Below, one piece after another: positions 11,297 through 22,856 of a stretch of 64,000 nt of DNA. This DNA comes from Parasponia andersonii. Lineage: Eukaryota; Streptophyta; Magnoliopsida; Rosales; Cannabaceae. The number at the start of each line of letters is the position of its first letter. Within the stretch, counting starts at the first letter, position 1. Both the position numbers and the translations under genes were made by a program. A model generated the notes under the pieces. That model did no database searches. It had not been told where the DNA came from and was given only the letters and a program-made list of their open reading frames with translations. The stretch is from contig JXTB01000017.1 in the NCBI GenBank assembly GCA_002914805.1, positions 1,282,026-1,346,025 of the forward strand, read 5' to 3'.

Positions 11297-13439
11297 ATGT
11301 CTAGTAGTGATGAATTTAGGGAAGGGAATGCATTTTCCGGAGATTCTGACTCGAGTGTTAGTTCTATAAACCTTGAAGACTACCTTGAGCCGGAACCTGA
11401 AGTAGAAATAACAGGGGTCAGACAAAGTAGTCCTCGCATAGGCGATCTCCCACAGGACCAGTGGCCCCAACATATCAGGGATGCCCCCGCATTTTCATCG
11501 GGCTATCAATATGTAGAGGGGAATTGGTCATGTACCAATATAAGAACGAGCTGCACATCGAACAAACTCAGCAAAATCGCAAGCAGCTATAAGATCGCCA
11601 TACCTCTTCGCCTACCTATGGAATTTAACCGACCACACACTCCACCACATGGATTCGCTTCTTTTTAAAGCAGTCCTCAAGTGTGGCGTGCATCTCCCAC
11701 TCCATCCATATATAAAATCGATTATTGACTACTATGGGGTCGTCCCTTTTCAATTGACCCCTAATACCTATAGATATATGGTAGGTTTGTATATACTGTA
11801 CCATAAATTAGGTTTAGAAACCACCCCTTCTCCTGAAGAATTCGCTTGGTTTTACCAAGTGAAATCAAACCCGTCAGATCTTGGCTTCTTCTATGCGAGC
11901 AAGTGGTCGAACTAGGCAATAAAAACGATCTACGGGGTTCGCAACAATATGGGAAAGTGGAAAAATCCATTTTTCCATTTTGACTATGCGGCTAACGGCT
12001 TCTTTCAAAATCCCGGTAGGTAGTCTTCCAATTTATCGCCTTTTTTCTATTTTGTTATTTTTATATTGATCGCATTCGAATGTCATCGCAGATAACAGGG
12101 ATCGACCCGGACTCTCCAGGGAACAGCCTGCAAGGATATATAAAATCAACGATCTTCCAATTGAGGAATTTAATTGGAAGGTATTAGGTACTTCAAATAA
12201 CATGGTCGCTTGCGGTCTGCTTCCAAAGGGAGCCGCGTTCCCAGACCCCCCGGTCCTTTCGTCTAAACCATCGAGCTCGAAGAAGAAGCCAAGGAAAATG
12301 ACGGATTTAGGTGCCTCGTCTTCCAGAATTAGAAAACGAAAAGCACTAGCCACCCTTCCAACCTCAGAACCTTCCTCTCCAGAGACAGCGTCACCACCAG
12401 CTCCTCAACCAGCTCCACAAGAAGAAGGTAATCATACATATGCATTCTAATTAACTTTATATTATATCTCTTCGCTCACTGACATATCTGTACAGAGATG
12501 GTCATCGGTAGCGGCTTGCGAGCACCACCCTCAACTCTCGGGTCCATGGCAAAAACCAAGACACCCGAGAGTACTCCGTCATCGAAAGGGAAAGGGAAGG
12601 TTGACAGCTCCAAGAAAAGAAAAGTTGTCTTTGAGGACTTCCCAGCAAGCTCGCCTCCACTACAGCCTCAGCCAACGAGTCATCCTGAACCACCTAAAGA
12701 GGCTGCCACTTCTTCGGAACCGATCCTGTCAGATAAGGATGAAGAGTTCTTTGCGCTCCTCAACCAATTACCAGAGAAGGCTGGTATGAGCGCAGCCTTC
12801 ATTGATCGCTTCACATCTGAGGAAGGCTGGGAGCGGATGAAGCGACGATCTGCCAAGGTCGCTTTTGGATCTGCGATGAGAATGCTGGCCAATGTAAGTA
12901 CTTTTCTATTCTTTCCTCGAATGTATCCTCTTGGTATTAACGATTAGATTTTTCAGACCGCGGCTGCTGCTGTCCTGATGCACGACCCGGTCCTCGAATG
13001 CTTGGAGAAGGCCGAAAAAGTTGAAGAGATAACCCAAGCGTTCGAGAATTCGGAGAAGGCTCGGGAGGAGGAGAGAACGGCCTTCAACTTGGAGAGACAG
13101 CAGATGCTTGAAGACTTGGCCAAGGAGAGACTCGAGAAGGAGAATCTCGAGGAGAAAGTCAAAGAGCTCGAGAAGACCATCTCTGAGCATCCGGATCACA
13201 TGAGGGAAGCGACCACTGAGGCGGTTCACAAAGCTATTGAGGAGTTCAAGGCGACTGAAGTCAAAGAACTCGAAGATAAAGCTAGTGATATCGCATCGTC
13301 GACCATCATTTTCAATATTTTCTGCGAGCATCCGGATTTTAACTTCTCCATCCTTGGCGAGGACGTGGTCGAGCTCGTCCAAAGTTGGAGGGAGGATACT
13401 GCCAAAGCTGGAGATGGCGGCGCGAGCCCTTCTGCATAA
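11297..13439 (+). pseudogene. Spliced antisense gene (aORF) of the Tat element, Transposase_28-like
   Basis: Coding exons: 11297-12015, 12092-12427, 12496-12893, 12957-13439, plus a likely non-coding exon ending at 10905. All junctions are GT-AG and the phases agree (for example G/AT, G/AG, AAT/ACC), giving about 644 codons. The N-terminus is acidic and Ser-rich. Next comes a segment with RPHTPPHGFASF, KCGVHLPLHPYIKSIIDYYG, QLTPNTYRYMVGLYILY and EEFAWFYQVK, as in the Pfam family Transposase_28 (putative gypsy-type transposon). A Ser/Pro/Lys-rich linker follows, then a Glu/Lys-rich coiled coil (about 12990-13270). Retand and Grande-type elements are known to carry such an antisense ORF of unknown function. 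Two lesions are visible: a 1-nt frame change near 11665 and a TAG at 11913-11915. Otherwise it is far better preserved than gag-pol. Confidence 0.7.
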
Positions 13440-14122
13440 CTTGTTTTTTTTTTTTTTAGAACAATGCGGGCTTAGTCCCCCTTCCTTTCTGCGCATGTAC
13501 GGGTGACTTCTTTTAATAAATGTTATTATTTTTTCCTGTCAGATACTCCTGCAAAATAATGAAAACACAACAGTAATTTTAACTAAGTAGTCAATCACTA
13601 AGTGATTGATCAGTACGCTTTTAGCGATTTGAATCCGACTAACTTAAAACGAGTTTTAAGCGTTAGGATAGGTTAGATCGCTTAAGAAAACAATCAATAC
13701 GAGTGATGCAAACTCAACTGTGTTTCAAAAGTTCCATGTCAAAATAAAATATAGCAATATATCACTTCGAACAATGAACGTTTGGCTTAGTTACTTTTTT
13801 GTTCGAGGAGGGAAATTGCGTAATACGACATGCTGAGGCATGAAGCGAGGAGAAAATCTTAGGATTTTAAGGAGATTCATATACTTCGACGATCTAAAAC
13901 CTCGTCTCCTCTAAATAGACGTTTGCATAGTCCCTTAGGAAACAAGTAGGAGATAACATTCTGATCTCACTGCCCCCCGAGTTTTATGGTGTTCGTAAAC
14001 TGCCATAAAACTATAAAAAGATAAACGGAAACGAGTTGGAAATATTATTGACAAATATTAATAAAGAAGATACAGCAGGCCGTTGAAGATAACATGAAGA
14101 TTTATTGATAATAACGACAAAG
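13440..14122. other. Spacer between the antisense gene and integrase
   Basis: No coding content is recognised. It must hold the 3' ends of two converging transcripts: the antisense gene from the left and, on the minus strand, pol read-through towards the 3' LTR. AATAAA-like motifs occur near 13515 on +. Confidence 0.5.
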
Positions 14123-17040
14123 TTATACTGCATTCCAAGCATGCTCAATCTTTTGTCCACCGATGCGAGCTAGGTTGTATGTCCCAGGTCGAATGACATT
14201 ATCAATAACATAAGGCCCTTCCCAGGAAGGCCCAAACACCCCAGCGCCATGTTCCTTATTACTAGGTAGAACTCTTCGAAAGACGAGATCTCCAATTTCA
14301 AAATGCCTACTTCTGACTTTGGAGTTATAATGTCGAGCAGTGCGTTGTTGGTATGATGCAATTCGAAGTTGAGATTGTTCACGTCGTTCTTCTAAAAGAT
14401 CGAGTTCAATTCTCAGTAATACATCATTCTGATTTTGTTCATAAACAGATCTTCGTAGAGAGCCCGCACCAATTTCAACTGAGATCATCGCTTCATATCC
14501 ATAAGCCAAAGAGAATGGACTCTCTCCAGTAGTGGTTCGTTGTATGGTGCGATAAGCCCATAAAACTTCTAGAAGTACTTCTGGCCAAGCTCCTTTATGC
14601 TCCTCCAACTTTGTCTTTATATTCTGTTTGAGTATTTTGTTTATCGCTTCGACCTGCCTATTGGCTTGAGGATGAACAACAGCAGAGAAACTCTTCTTGA
14701 TGCCCAAGTTGTCACAGAAATCACGGAACTCATCACAGTCGAATTGTTTCCCATTATCAGAAATTATAGTATGCGGTACACCATAACGACAGATTATAGA
14801 TTTGTAAACAAAATCTATCATCTTCTTTGCGAAAATGGTACTCAAGGCCTCAGCTTCCGTCCATTTTGTAAAATAATCGACTGCGACCACCGCATACTTC
14901 AAACCTCCTCGTGCCAATGGAAGCATCCCGATAATATCAATTCTCCAAACAGCAAATGGCCATGGACTAGTCATTGAAGTTAAAAGAACATGTGGTTTTC
15001 TAGGAATAGTCGCAAATCGTTGACATTTATCACACTTCCTAGCAAATTCCAATGTATCCTTCTTTATAGTTGGCCAAAAATACCATTGTCGAAGAATCTT
15101 GTTTGCAAGTGCTTGCCCCCCAGAATGATTCCCACATATTTTTTCGTGAATTTCCCTCATAATATAGCGTGCTTTTTCATCATTGACGCACAATAATAAT
15201 TGCGAGCTAAAACTCCTTCGATAAAGCTTCTCATCTTGGATGATATAGCGGGCTGCTTTCATGCGGAGTCGCCTTGCATCGTCTTTGTTCTCAGGAAGAT
15301 CGCCATTTTGTATATATTGCATTAAGGGATCCATCCACGACGGTTTTCCGTCAACTGGCATAACTACTTGGGGTTCGACCTCAATGCTTGGTGATATAAG
15401 AAATTCAACAGGAACTACCTTTAATAACTTTGCATCTTTTGTCGAAGTGAGCTTAGCAAGTGCATCCGCCCGGGTATTTTCAATGCGAGGAAGAAGCTGA
15501 ATGTTATAAGCGGCGAATGTTAAGAACAATTGCTACACCTTCTCCAAATAAGCCATCATTCTCCCTCCTCTCGCTTGATAATCGCCCTTAACCTGACAAA
15601 CGACCAACTGGGAGTCGCTATACACTTCAATTATTTCGACCTTCATTTCCTGTGCGAGCTTTAGCCCAGCTATCAGTGCTTCATACTCGGCCTCATTATT
15701 CGACGCTGGGAATTTGAAGCGAAGCGCACAATGAATGTTGTGCCCTTCAGGACTGATTAAAACTATGCCCGCACCTGCTCCATTTTCATTCGATGACCCA
15801 TCAACATAAAGTTTCCACAACCTTGATGTATCTGAAGCGGGTTTTTCGAGTACTCCCGTGGGAAGATCGACATCATATGTAAATTCGGCAATAAAATCTA
15901 CAAAGGCCTGACCCTTTATGGCAGTGCGAGGTTGAAAATTGATGTCAAATTGACTCAACTCAACAGCCCACTTAAGCAGCCGTCCCGACGCCTCAGGATT
16001 CTGTAAGACTTGTTTCAACAGGAAATTCGTGAAAACCCTGATGGAGTGAGCATGGAAGTAAGGTCGAAGCTTTCTTGATGCAATTACGAGCGCCAGCGCC
16101 AATTTTTCCATCTCTGGATATCTGGTTTCAGCATCAAGTAATCTTTTACTTACATAATACACAGGTCGCTGAATATTTCCCTCCTCGCGAATTAATGCAG
16201 CACTCTTCGCATACTTAGAAACAGCGAGATATAAGCATAATTCTTCTCCCGGATTTGGCTTCGACAAGAGTGGAGGAGAACCCAAGTGCTTTTTCAACTC
16301 TTGGAACGCCTACTCGCATTTTTCCATCCACTCGAACCTCTTTGATCCTTTTAATACCTCAAAGAAAGGTTGGCATTTATCGGTTGATCTGGATACAAAC
16401 CGACTCAGTGCAGCTACTGTTCCTGCTAGGCTTTGCACATCCTTGGGTTTACGAGGAGATTGCATATCAATCAACGCTTGTATCTTCTGAGGATTTGCTT
16501 CGATTCCTCGCTGATTGACCATAAAACCCAGAAATTTTCCAGATCCTACTCCGAATGCACACTTTTAGGGATTCAGCTTCATCTGGTATCTCCGGAGGAT
16601 TTTGAACATCTCATCAAGGTGCTTGATATGATCTTCGGCTTTCTCCGACTTCACCAGCATGTCATCGACGTATACCTCCATTGTCTTGCCAATTTGTTTT
16701 GCAAACATCATATTGACAAGACGTTGGTAGGTTGCTCCTGCGTTGACAAGTCCGAAGGGCATCTTTTTATAACAGTATAATCCTCGATCAGTGATGAACA
16801 AAGTATGCTACTCATCTAGCTCATACACAGGGATTTGATTATATCAAGAATACACATCCATGAAACTTAAAAGTTCATGGCCCGATGTCGCATCTACAAG
16901 CTGGTCGATTCTCGGAAGTGGGAAGCTATCCTTCGGGCACGCTTTGTTGAGATCGGTGAAATCGATGCACGTTCTCCACTTCCCATTGGGTTTCTTCACC
17001 AAAACCGGGTTTGCAAGCCAGTCAGGATAAAAAGACTCTT
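14123..17040 (-). pseudogene. Tat element pol: reverse transcriptase, two RNases H, integrase
   Basis: One minus-strand frame runs from about 17035 to 14123, interrupted by stops at 16565-16567, 16310-16312 and 15533-15535 and by two more at about 16802-16840. Reverse transcriptase has the catalytic YVDD with MPFGLVNAGATYQRL before it. RNase H follows with RPVYYVSKRLLDAETRYPE. A second, archaeal-type RNase H (15533-15820) has YVDGSS, NNEAEYEALIAGL and YSDSQLV. Integrase (to 14123) has the HHCC zinc finger (CGNHSGG..CDKCQ) and the D, D and E residues in WRIDIIG, SDNGKQF and VEAINK. Several stops fit C-to-T changes (CAG to TAG, CGA to TGA). A 2-nt deletion near 17035, within IGFIRESF, separates it from the upstream frame. 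There is no chromodomain. Confidence 0.88.
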
Positions 17041-19931
17041 ATGAACCCAATTTCGAGCAGCTTTTCCACCTCTTCTTTTAACGCGACATAGCGTTCTGGA
17101 TTCATAGCCCTTCTTTTCTGCCGTACAGGCTTCTTTGTCGGATCTATGTTAAGACGGTGGGATATGATCCTTGAATTAATCCCTACCATGTCCGAATGTT
17201 GCCATGCGAAGATATCCAAATTAGACTTCAGAAAAGCGACCAATGAAGCTCGCACAGGTCCTTGAACCTCCGTTCCAATCTTTAAAGTCTTGGAAGACAT
17301 GTCGAATGATAAGTCCTCCAGATCTTCAATGGGTCCAGTTATGACCTCTTCGTCTATTTCTCGAGGATCGAAGTCTTCGCTGGTCATTTCGATTGACGCT
17401 TTCACTGTCGACTCGACTGACGCTTTGCTCGCTGCCTCGACTGACGCTTCCTCTGGCAGGTAGACCATCATTGTACGGGACGTCACATCCTTTGCCGTGA
17501 GTTTTAACGAGTTGTTATGACAAGTCCTTGCATCATATTGGTTTCCTCGCACCTCGCCTACCCCGTGTTGGGTCGGAAACTTCATTGTGAGATGGTAGAT
17601 CGAGGTGATGGCTCGAAGTTTTCTCAGCGTCGGTCTTCCCAGCACAGCATTGAAAGCAGAGGGGCAATCTACCACCAAAAACTGGGTCATTATCGTTGAA
17701 ACCCTAGGATAGGTCCCAACGCTGACCATCAATTCAATCATGCCCATAGGCATCAGGCTGTCACCAGTGAAACCATAGAGTGGAGTGGCGGCAGGCTTCA
17801 AGTCGCTCTCATTCAACCCCATCTTCTTAAAGGCGTCGAAGTACAGGATGTCCACAGCACTCCCGTTATCGACCAATACTCGCCACAACTGTGTGCTTCC
17901 ACAGTTAATTTTTATGACCAACGCGTCATTATGCGGATAATGGACCTCCCTTGCGTCCTGCTCTGTGAAGGTAATGTCCATATCCGGTACTCGTTGAAGC
18001 TTGCGTGGTCCCTGCTCAAGATGCATGACGTTAGTTAACGGCTGCTGTCGAGCTTCTCGCGCATATCTATCCTGTGCTCTCTTGGAATCTCCCCCAACGT
18101 GCAGTCTTCCGAAAATAGTTCGCACCTCGCGCTGAATTTTTGGAGGTCGCTGTTGGTCTTCTTCTCGCCTTTCGTCGTTCTGCCTGGTGTACTGCCGCAG
18201 TCGCCCCTCTCTAATCAGCCTTTCAATTTCATCCTTCAGGGCAAAGCAATTATTAGTATCATGCCCAATATCATTGTGATACCGGCAGAACTTGTTGGGG
18301 TCGCGCTTTGTTCTGTCCCACTTCATTGGTTCTGGTTGACGGAATCGCTCCTTCTAGTTTGTGACCGCATAGATATGATCTATGGGCGCATTTAATTCAG
18401 TGTGATTGTTAAACCGCATGGGAACTCTTGAAATCTCCTGCCTTTTGGGTCTAGGCTGATTCTCCTTCAGCTGTTCATTATCCCTTTTATTTTTCTTATT
18501 ACCGTTATTGTTGGTAATGACCGCATCTTTAGTCGCATCTTTCCTTCCTTCTTTCTTAGTCTTTTGAAGATTCTCGCGCGAAGATTCCAACCTCAGATGC
18601 CGACCAACCCTTCGGTAGAAGTCTTCAAGAGTACTACATTCTCGGTCAAGTAATTCCTCCCAGAGTTTAGTTTCTGGTCGCACCCCAGCCATCATGAGAG
18701 TTAGAACTCCTCTCTCAGGTGGGTTGTTGACCTTTGCTAACTCCGAGGTGAATCAATTGAGATAAGACCGTAGAGTCTCCTCTGGACCTTGTCAGATTGC
18801 AGACAAGCTAACAAGTGGAACAGTAAAATTCTTTGCAGCTTGAAACTATCTCAAGAATGCCATCTGAAGTTGTTGCCAGGACGAGATCGAGCCGGATTTG
18901 AGTCATCGGAACCACTTCTTTGCTGCTCCCGAGAGAGTTACAGTGAAACATCTGCAACGCGCATGATCACTGACACGATGAAGTTCCATTATGTCATTGA
19001 AGTGATCCATATGGTCCTGTGGATCAGTTTTCCCATCAAAAGTGTTAATGGTGGGAAGTCTGAATCCAGTAGGTAGGGCTGCAGCTCGAACTTCCTCGTT
19101 GAATGGCGATTGACGATACCCATCAGTGAGCTCATCGTCCCAACCAGCAAGTGCGTCTAATGCGATCCTTAAATTGTGAACATCGACGTTTAGAGGGAAA
19201 GCATTATATCTCGCTAGCGGCAATGGCGGCCTTTGATCATTATCCTGATGCATGGCGGGCTGGTCAGGTAGAGTCTTCTGCGATCTGTAAGAGGAATCCA
19301 GCGAAATAGTGCGACGAGACCGACTTTGGTCGTTATGATGCGATACGGATCGATCATGGCTATGTCATCGCTCCAAATATTGTCTTAGGTCTGCAAGATC
19401 TTGTCTCGACTCTCTGCTGATTCTTTCGAAGATGCTTCTCGATGGTCGTCTTTGTTCGCTGCTCAAGCGATCTTGACTATTAGTGGATTTACGAGAAGGT
19501 TGTACATGATCACGGTTTGTACTTGAACTCTCCGTACCAGATTCTGGAGGCAAGTTTGCGACCTTGCCTTTTCCTTTGGAGATGCGATCTTCATGACGCT
19601 CTTGCTGGGTTCTTGGATGGCCGCGTCTTCTTGTCTCTAGGATCTGTATTCCTTTCTCAGGTAATTGAGCAGGACATTTTTTGGGATGTTCGTGTTGTGG
19701 TGGGGTCACCATCTGTCCTTCAGCAAGTCGTCACAGGGTGTCATTGATCTGGTTAGTGACTTGCTGAAGGTTCACCAGTGTCTCCTCCATGCGATCCTGT
19801 CTCTGGGAAAGGTTCTCTGTTGCAGTCATAGTAGGCTGATCCTGAGCAGGGTCTGCCTGTGTAGCTGCAGTGCTTTGAGGTTGGTTTTGGCTAGTTCCGG
19901 TGACTCTGGTAGTGTTTCTGGTGTTTGCCAT
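17022..19931 (-). pseudogene. Tat element gag and aspartic protease
   Basis: A single minus-strand frame starts at the ATG at 19931 (MANTRNTTRVTG). It is broken by in-frame stops at 19731, 19365, 18903, three more between 18902 and 18696, and 18354. Gag includes FDGKTDPQDHMDHFNDIMEL and LSGAAKKWF. A CCHC knuckle follows (CRYHNDIGHDTNNC, about 18285-18240). The retropepsin-type protease shows LVDNGSAVDILY (about 17850), with Asn where DTG or DSG is usual; this is normal for Tat. The frame then enters the first part of reverse transcriptase (LDIFAWQHSDM..GINSRI) and ends after the 2-nt deletion near 17035. Confidence 0.85.
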
Positions 19932-19974
19932 TGTTAAAAAAGTGAAATTTGACAAACTGTTTCGCCGGAATAGC

Positions 19975-19992
19975 CCTCCTTCTAGCGCTAAT
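19975..19992 (-). other. Primer-binding-like site of the Tat element
   Basis: On the minus strand the bases after the 5' LTR read ATTAGCGCTAGAAGGAGG. This is one base from the TTGGCGCTAGA type seen next to LTRs of related plant gypsy elements, which pairs with a tRNA 3' end. The tRNA was not identified. Confidence 0.5.
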
Positions 19993-20612
19993 TGATGATG
20001 GAGGTTTTGTCAACAATAAATTTTAGAAAAAATTATGAGATGTGGCTTGTGTGAATAGTGTTCTTAATCAAAGCAAACAAAGAGGCAAAGATTTTATAGT
20101 GGTTCAGCCCCGAAAAAGATGAGCTTACGTCCACTGTTTTTCACTATATTCTAGAGAATTACAAGAACTCAAAATTACAATGTGTTATCTGAAAAGAAGA
20201 GAATACTCTTAAGAATTCTTTTTGCCTCTCCCTCCTTTTTTTCCCAAAAGTCCCCCGTCTGAAACATTGAGTTCCCTTTATATAGATGAGGGTAACTCAA
20301 TGTTCCTAATTGTGAATACGGGTAACTATACAATCGGGTAATAGAATTTGAGTAACAACATAATTGGGTAACTACTTAAAACGGGTAACTGGTTGATCAT
20401 GAAAGAGAGACTTCTGTTTCCCTTTCCTTGCAGGTTACCTGTTTGACGAAGCAGAGACTTGTTTTCTTTTCTTTCGGAGGAGATCGCACATAACTTATAC
20501 ATAGGAGGTCGCACGTAACTTATGCGGAGGAGATCGCAAGTAACTTATACAGAGGAGGTCGAACTTAACTCCTACTCATGCGACCTGACATAGGATTTTA
20601 GACCGCACAACA
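19993..20612 (-). repeat. 5' LTR of the Tat element
   Basis: 620 bp, partner of 9726-10341. Its start differs by one base (TGATGATGG against TGTTGATGG) and it carries a 4-5-base insertion in a TTTCTTTTC stretch near 20465. The same ACGT-containing tandem units occur at about 20475-20570. Confidence 0.92.
20276..20284 (-). promoter_or_regulatory. TATA box of the 5' LTR
   Basis: TATATAAAG on the minus strand, in the middle of the 5' LTR and oriented towards gag. It is the likely promoter of the genomic transcript; the ACGT repeats lie about 190 bp upstream of it. Confidence 0.65.
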
Positions 20613-20945
20613 TTTGGTATGTAGGAAGGAAAGAAAATTAGTTTATTTTAAAATGACTATTTTACCCTTATTTTTAAAATTTTAAAATTAATGTATAAGG
20701 TTATTTTGGTAAATTTACTTTCATATATTAATAAAATCTTTTCCTTCTCCTTTTATCCTCATTTTTTGAAGAAATTTTTTGCGTGGGGTTCACTATTCTT
20801 TACTCTCTCATTTTCTTCTTTTTTTCTCTTCCTTTTCGTTATCCCTCCTACCAAACGATCCATCTTTTTTTTTTTTTGTTTCCATCCACTTTTTCTTTAA
20901 ATTTTTTCCTTCTTTTCCCTTTTCCTTCTAACCAAACACTAAAGC

Positions 20946-21834
20946 TCTAAAAGTCACTCAATGACAATAGAACATGCTTTATTTTCTTGGAGTAAAAGAG
21001 CTTTTATAAGTGATTTTCAGCCCAATTGGTCGTCTAATGTAGTGTGAATAGACTGAAATCAAATAAGGTTGAATAGGCTGAAAAAATTAATAACAAAATC
21101 TAAATATTTTCATAAATGTTGTAATCCGCCAAAAAGTTGTTGCATAACTTTCTGAACAATTACTAGGAAAATGTCTAAATTCATAGTTACTCCTTTGATT
21201 CGATTTGGACAGCTGGAAATCTTTATTTAATTTGCCAAAGATTGATAATTAACCTAGAAAATTATATCTCAATCAAAAGCTAAGATTTAAGAAAATTAAC
21301 CAATCTTTCTTAAAATATCTGAAGTTGTTGCAACAGATCAGAAAATTTGATCACAACTACTCATCAAATCAAATTAATTAACTAAAGAAAACTTAATTAA
21401 TTAGACAAAAATTCTTATGAATTCATTTTAGAAACCTGTCCAAATTCATTGAATAATAAAAGGTAATCATATACCAATCAAGGTCAAAAGGATGAGAAAA
21501 TAATCAATGATATATATAATAAATATAAAAAGAATTGATAGGAAAAATAACCTAATTAGCTATACACGAAATTCCATTTATATTTTAATTATAATATCAC
21601 CAAAATCATCAAATATGGAAACAAAATACGTTTAGGCACATTATAGAAGATTTTCATATAAAGAAAAACGCAAATTTCGGTTGTTGTAAAAACAACACTT
21701 TGTTGTAACAATTTCAGACTTATTGTAATAACTTCTTTTTCTTTTTTATCAACTTGAGTTCTCAAAATTTTGCCATTTAGAATGTCAAACTTTTAGACCT
21801 AACATTTTTATTTTCTTCAACTATAGTCATTATT
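20946..21834. other. AT-rich intergenic region
   Basis: No gene, element end or clear repeat seen. Confidence 0.6.
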
Positions 21835-22122
21835 TCAACTTTTTTGCTCACTCACAACTAAGCCATGTGAACCTGATGGTATTGAAGAATCAAAACTGAT
21901 GAGAAAAATTCCCGAAATGTGAGGATCAGTGTTGAATGATATTGAACCGATAAAAAGAGTTTTATTTTTTTGAACTGATACAAAGAGTTTTAGATCAGCC
22001 ACTTGCGGATTATTAAAGAGACAACAAAATTTGAATGAAACACTATAAGATAGAAAGTTCTCTCCCAAGACAGTTACAACATTTGAATCAATAGACAACG
22101 TTTTCCTTGTTGCCGCCAGCAA
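21835..22122 (-). pseudogene. Possible F-box gene fragment (N-terminal type)
   Basis: A 95-codon open frame with SFKFCCLFNNPQVADLKL followed by SVQKNKTLFIG. This resembles the junction after the F-box in plant F-box proteins (..RFKCVSKSW..LINNPQF..HL..). The F-box itself is not recognisable and no downstream kelch or associated domain follows in frame. The match is weak and the fragment may be a decayed gene copy. Confidence 0.3.
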
Positions 22123-22553
22123 CAGAACACTGTATTACTTCTAGAGAAGGCACTTGCATCTTTAAACCGATAACTATTTTTGGCTAACTTAGCTGCCTCC
22201 GTTCCTCGTGGATTCTTATGAAATTATAACAAATGCAACTTTTTTTTATTTATACCATTATGGCTTTCCTTCTTTCATTCTGATAGTTTCTTTGATTGTT
22301 AGGATTATACCTATTTGCACAGTTGTGAAACCGTCTAAAACTGTGTATACGCCATATTCTGAATGCCAGAAATTCCTAACCGAAAATCCGAAGCAGATTT
22401 GCATGTAATTCAAATTTGATTGGGAAAAAAAAAAAAAAAACCCCCTGAATTTTAGCTTACGAAAATATCTCATCAGAAAGTCTTTTAAAGATCACCAAAG
22501 CTTGTCAATAAAAGGGAAGCCTTGTGAAGACTTGAAAATCAAGGGTTTTGCAA

Positions 22554-22856
22554 TCAAAGTATTAGATTTTTTTTTTTTTTTTGGTATTTGTGCATTTCAA
22601 GATTTATGCTAAAACAACTGGCCCAAGCTCGGAGAGAGAAGGATACGTTTTTAGTCCCTTGTGCCCTTATTTGACAACCAGGAAGTTGCAAAGGGATTCC
22701 GAACATTGTTATTTTCTTTAACCACATACGAAGACTCGGTGAGTTCATCGTAGTCATACGATAAAGATTTTGTAGACAACCTACAACTGAAAGGGTCAAA
22801 AACAACTTGCCATCAAGTCCATTCGGTGGAACAAAATTCCATGATTTAAGCTTCAA
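22554..22856 (-). pseudogene. Degenerate F-box-associated (FBA) domain fragment
   Basis: The reading starts WNFVPPNGLDGKLFLTLSVVG and, after a frame change, continues YDYDELTE..VVKENNNVRNPF. That order (LTL.VLGG, then YDYD.., then V.KEY.VR.SW) is typical of the F-box-associated interaction domain. It lies upstream (on -) of the fragment at 21835-22122, the wrong order for one gene, so these are two remnants or a rearranged copy. Confidence 0.4.

Larger units (their letters stand above)
9726..20612 (-). mobile_element. Complete Ty3/gypsy retrotransposon, Tat-type
   Basis: Both ends carry LTRs (9726-10341 and 19993-20612) flanked by the 5-bp direct repeat TTTGG (9721-9725 and 20613-20617). Read on the minus strand, the order is 5' LTR, primer-binding-like site, gag, protease, reverse transcriptase, RNase H, a second (archaeal-type) RNase H, integrase, an oppositely oriented spliced gene, polypurine tract and 3' LTR. 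The second RNase H plus an extra ORF after integrase is the hallmark of the Tat lineage (Retand, Ogre and Grande relatives). By eye the LTRs differ at about 17 of 615 aligned positions plus two short indels, which suggests a fairly recent insertion. Gag-pol is no longer translatable as one protein. Confidence 0.9.
9650..20945. mobile_element. Old foldback MITE split by the Tat retrotransposon
   Basis: The left arm (about 9650-9725) reads TGTTTGGTAGAAAAG..GATGGAAAAG..TTGTTTGGTATG once joined across the retrotransposon to 20618 onwards. The reverse complement of the right end (about 20800-20945) reads TGTTTGGTTAGAAGG..GATGGAAAC..CGTTTGGTAGGAGGG. The two arms therefore mirror each other, including a second internal GTTTGGTA. 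Without the retrotransposon the element would be about 400 bp. Exact outer ends and a target duplication could not be fixed. Confidence 0.5.

Noticed and set aside
12906..13496. 196-codon open frame on - inside the Tat element
   Set aside because: Complement of the coiled-coil exon of the antisense gene; Leu/Ser-rich because the coding strand is Glu/Lys-rich.
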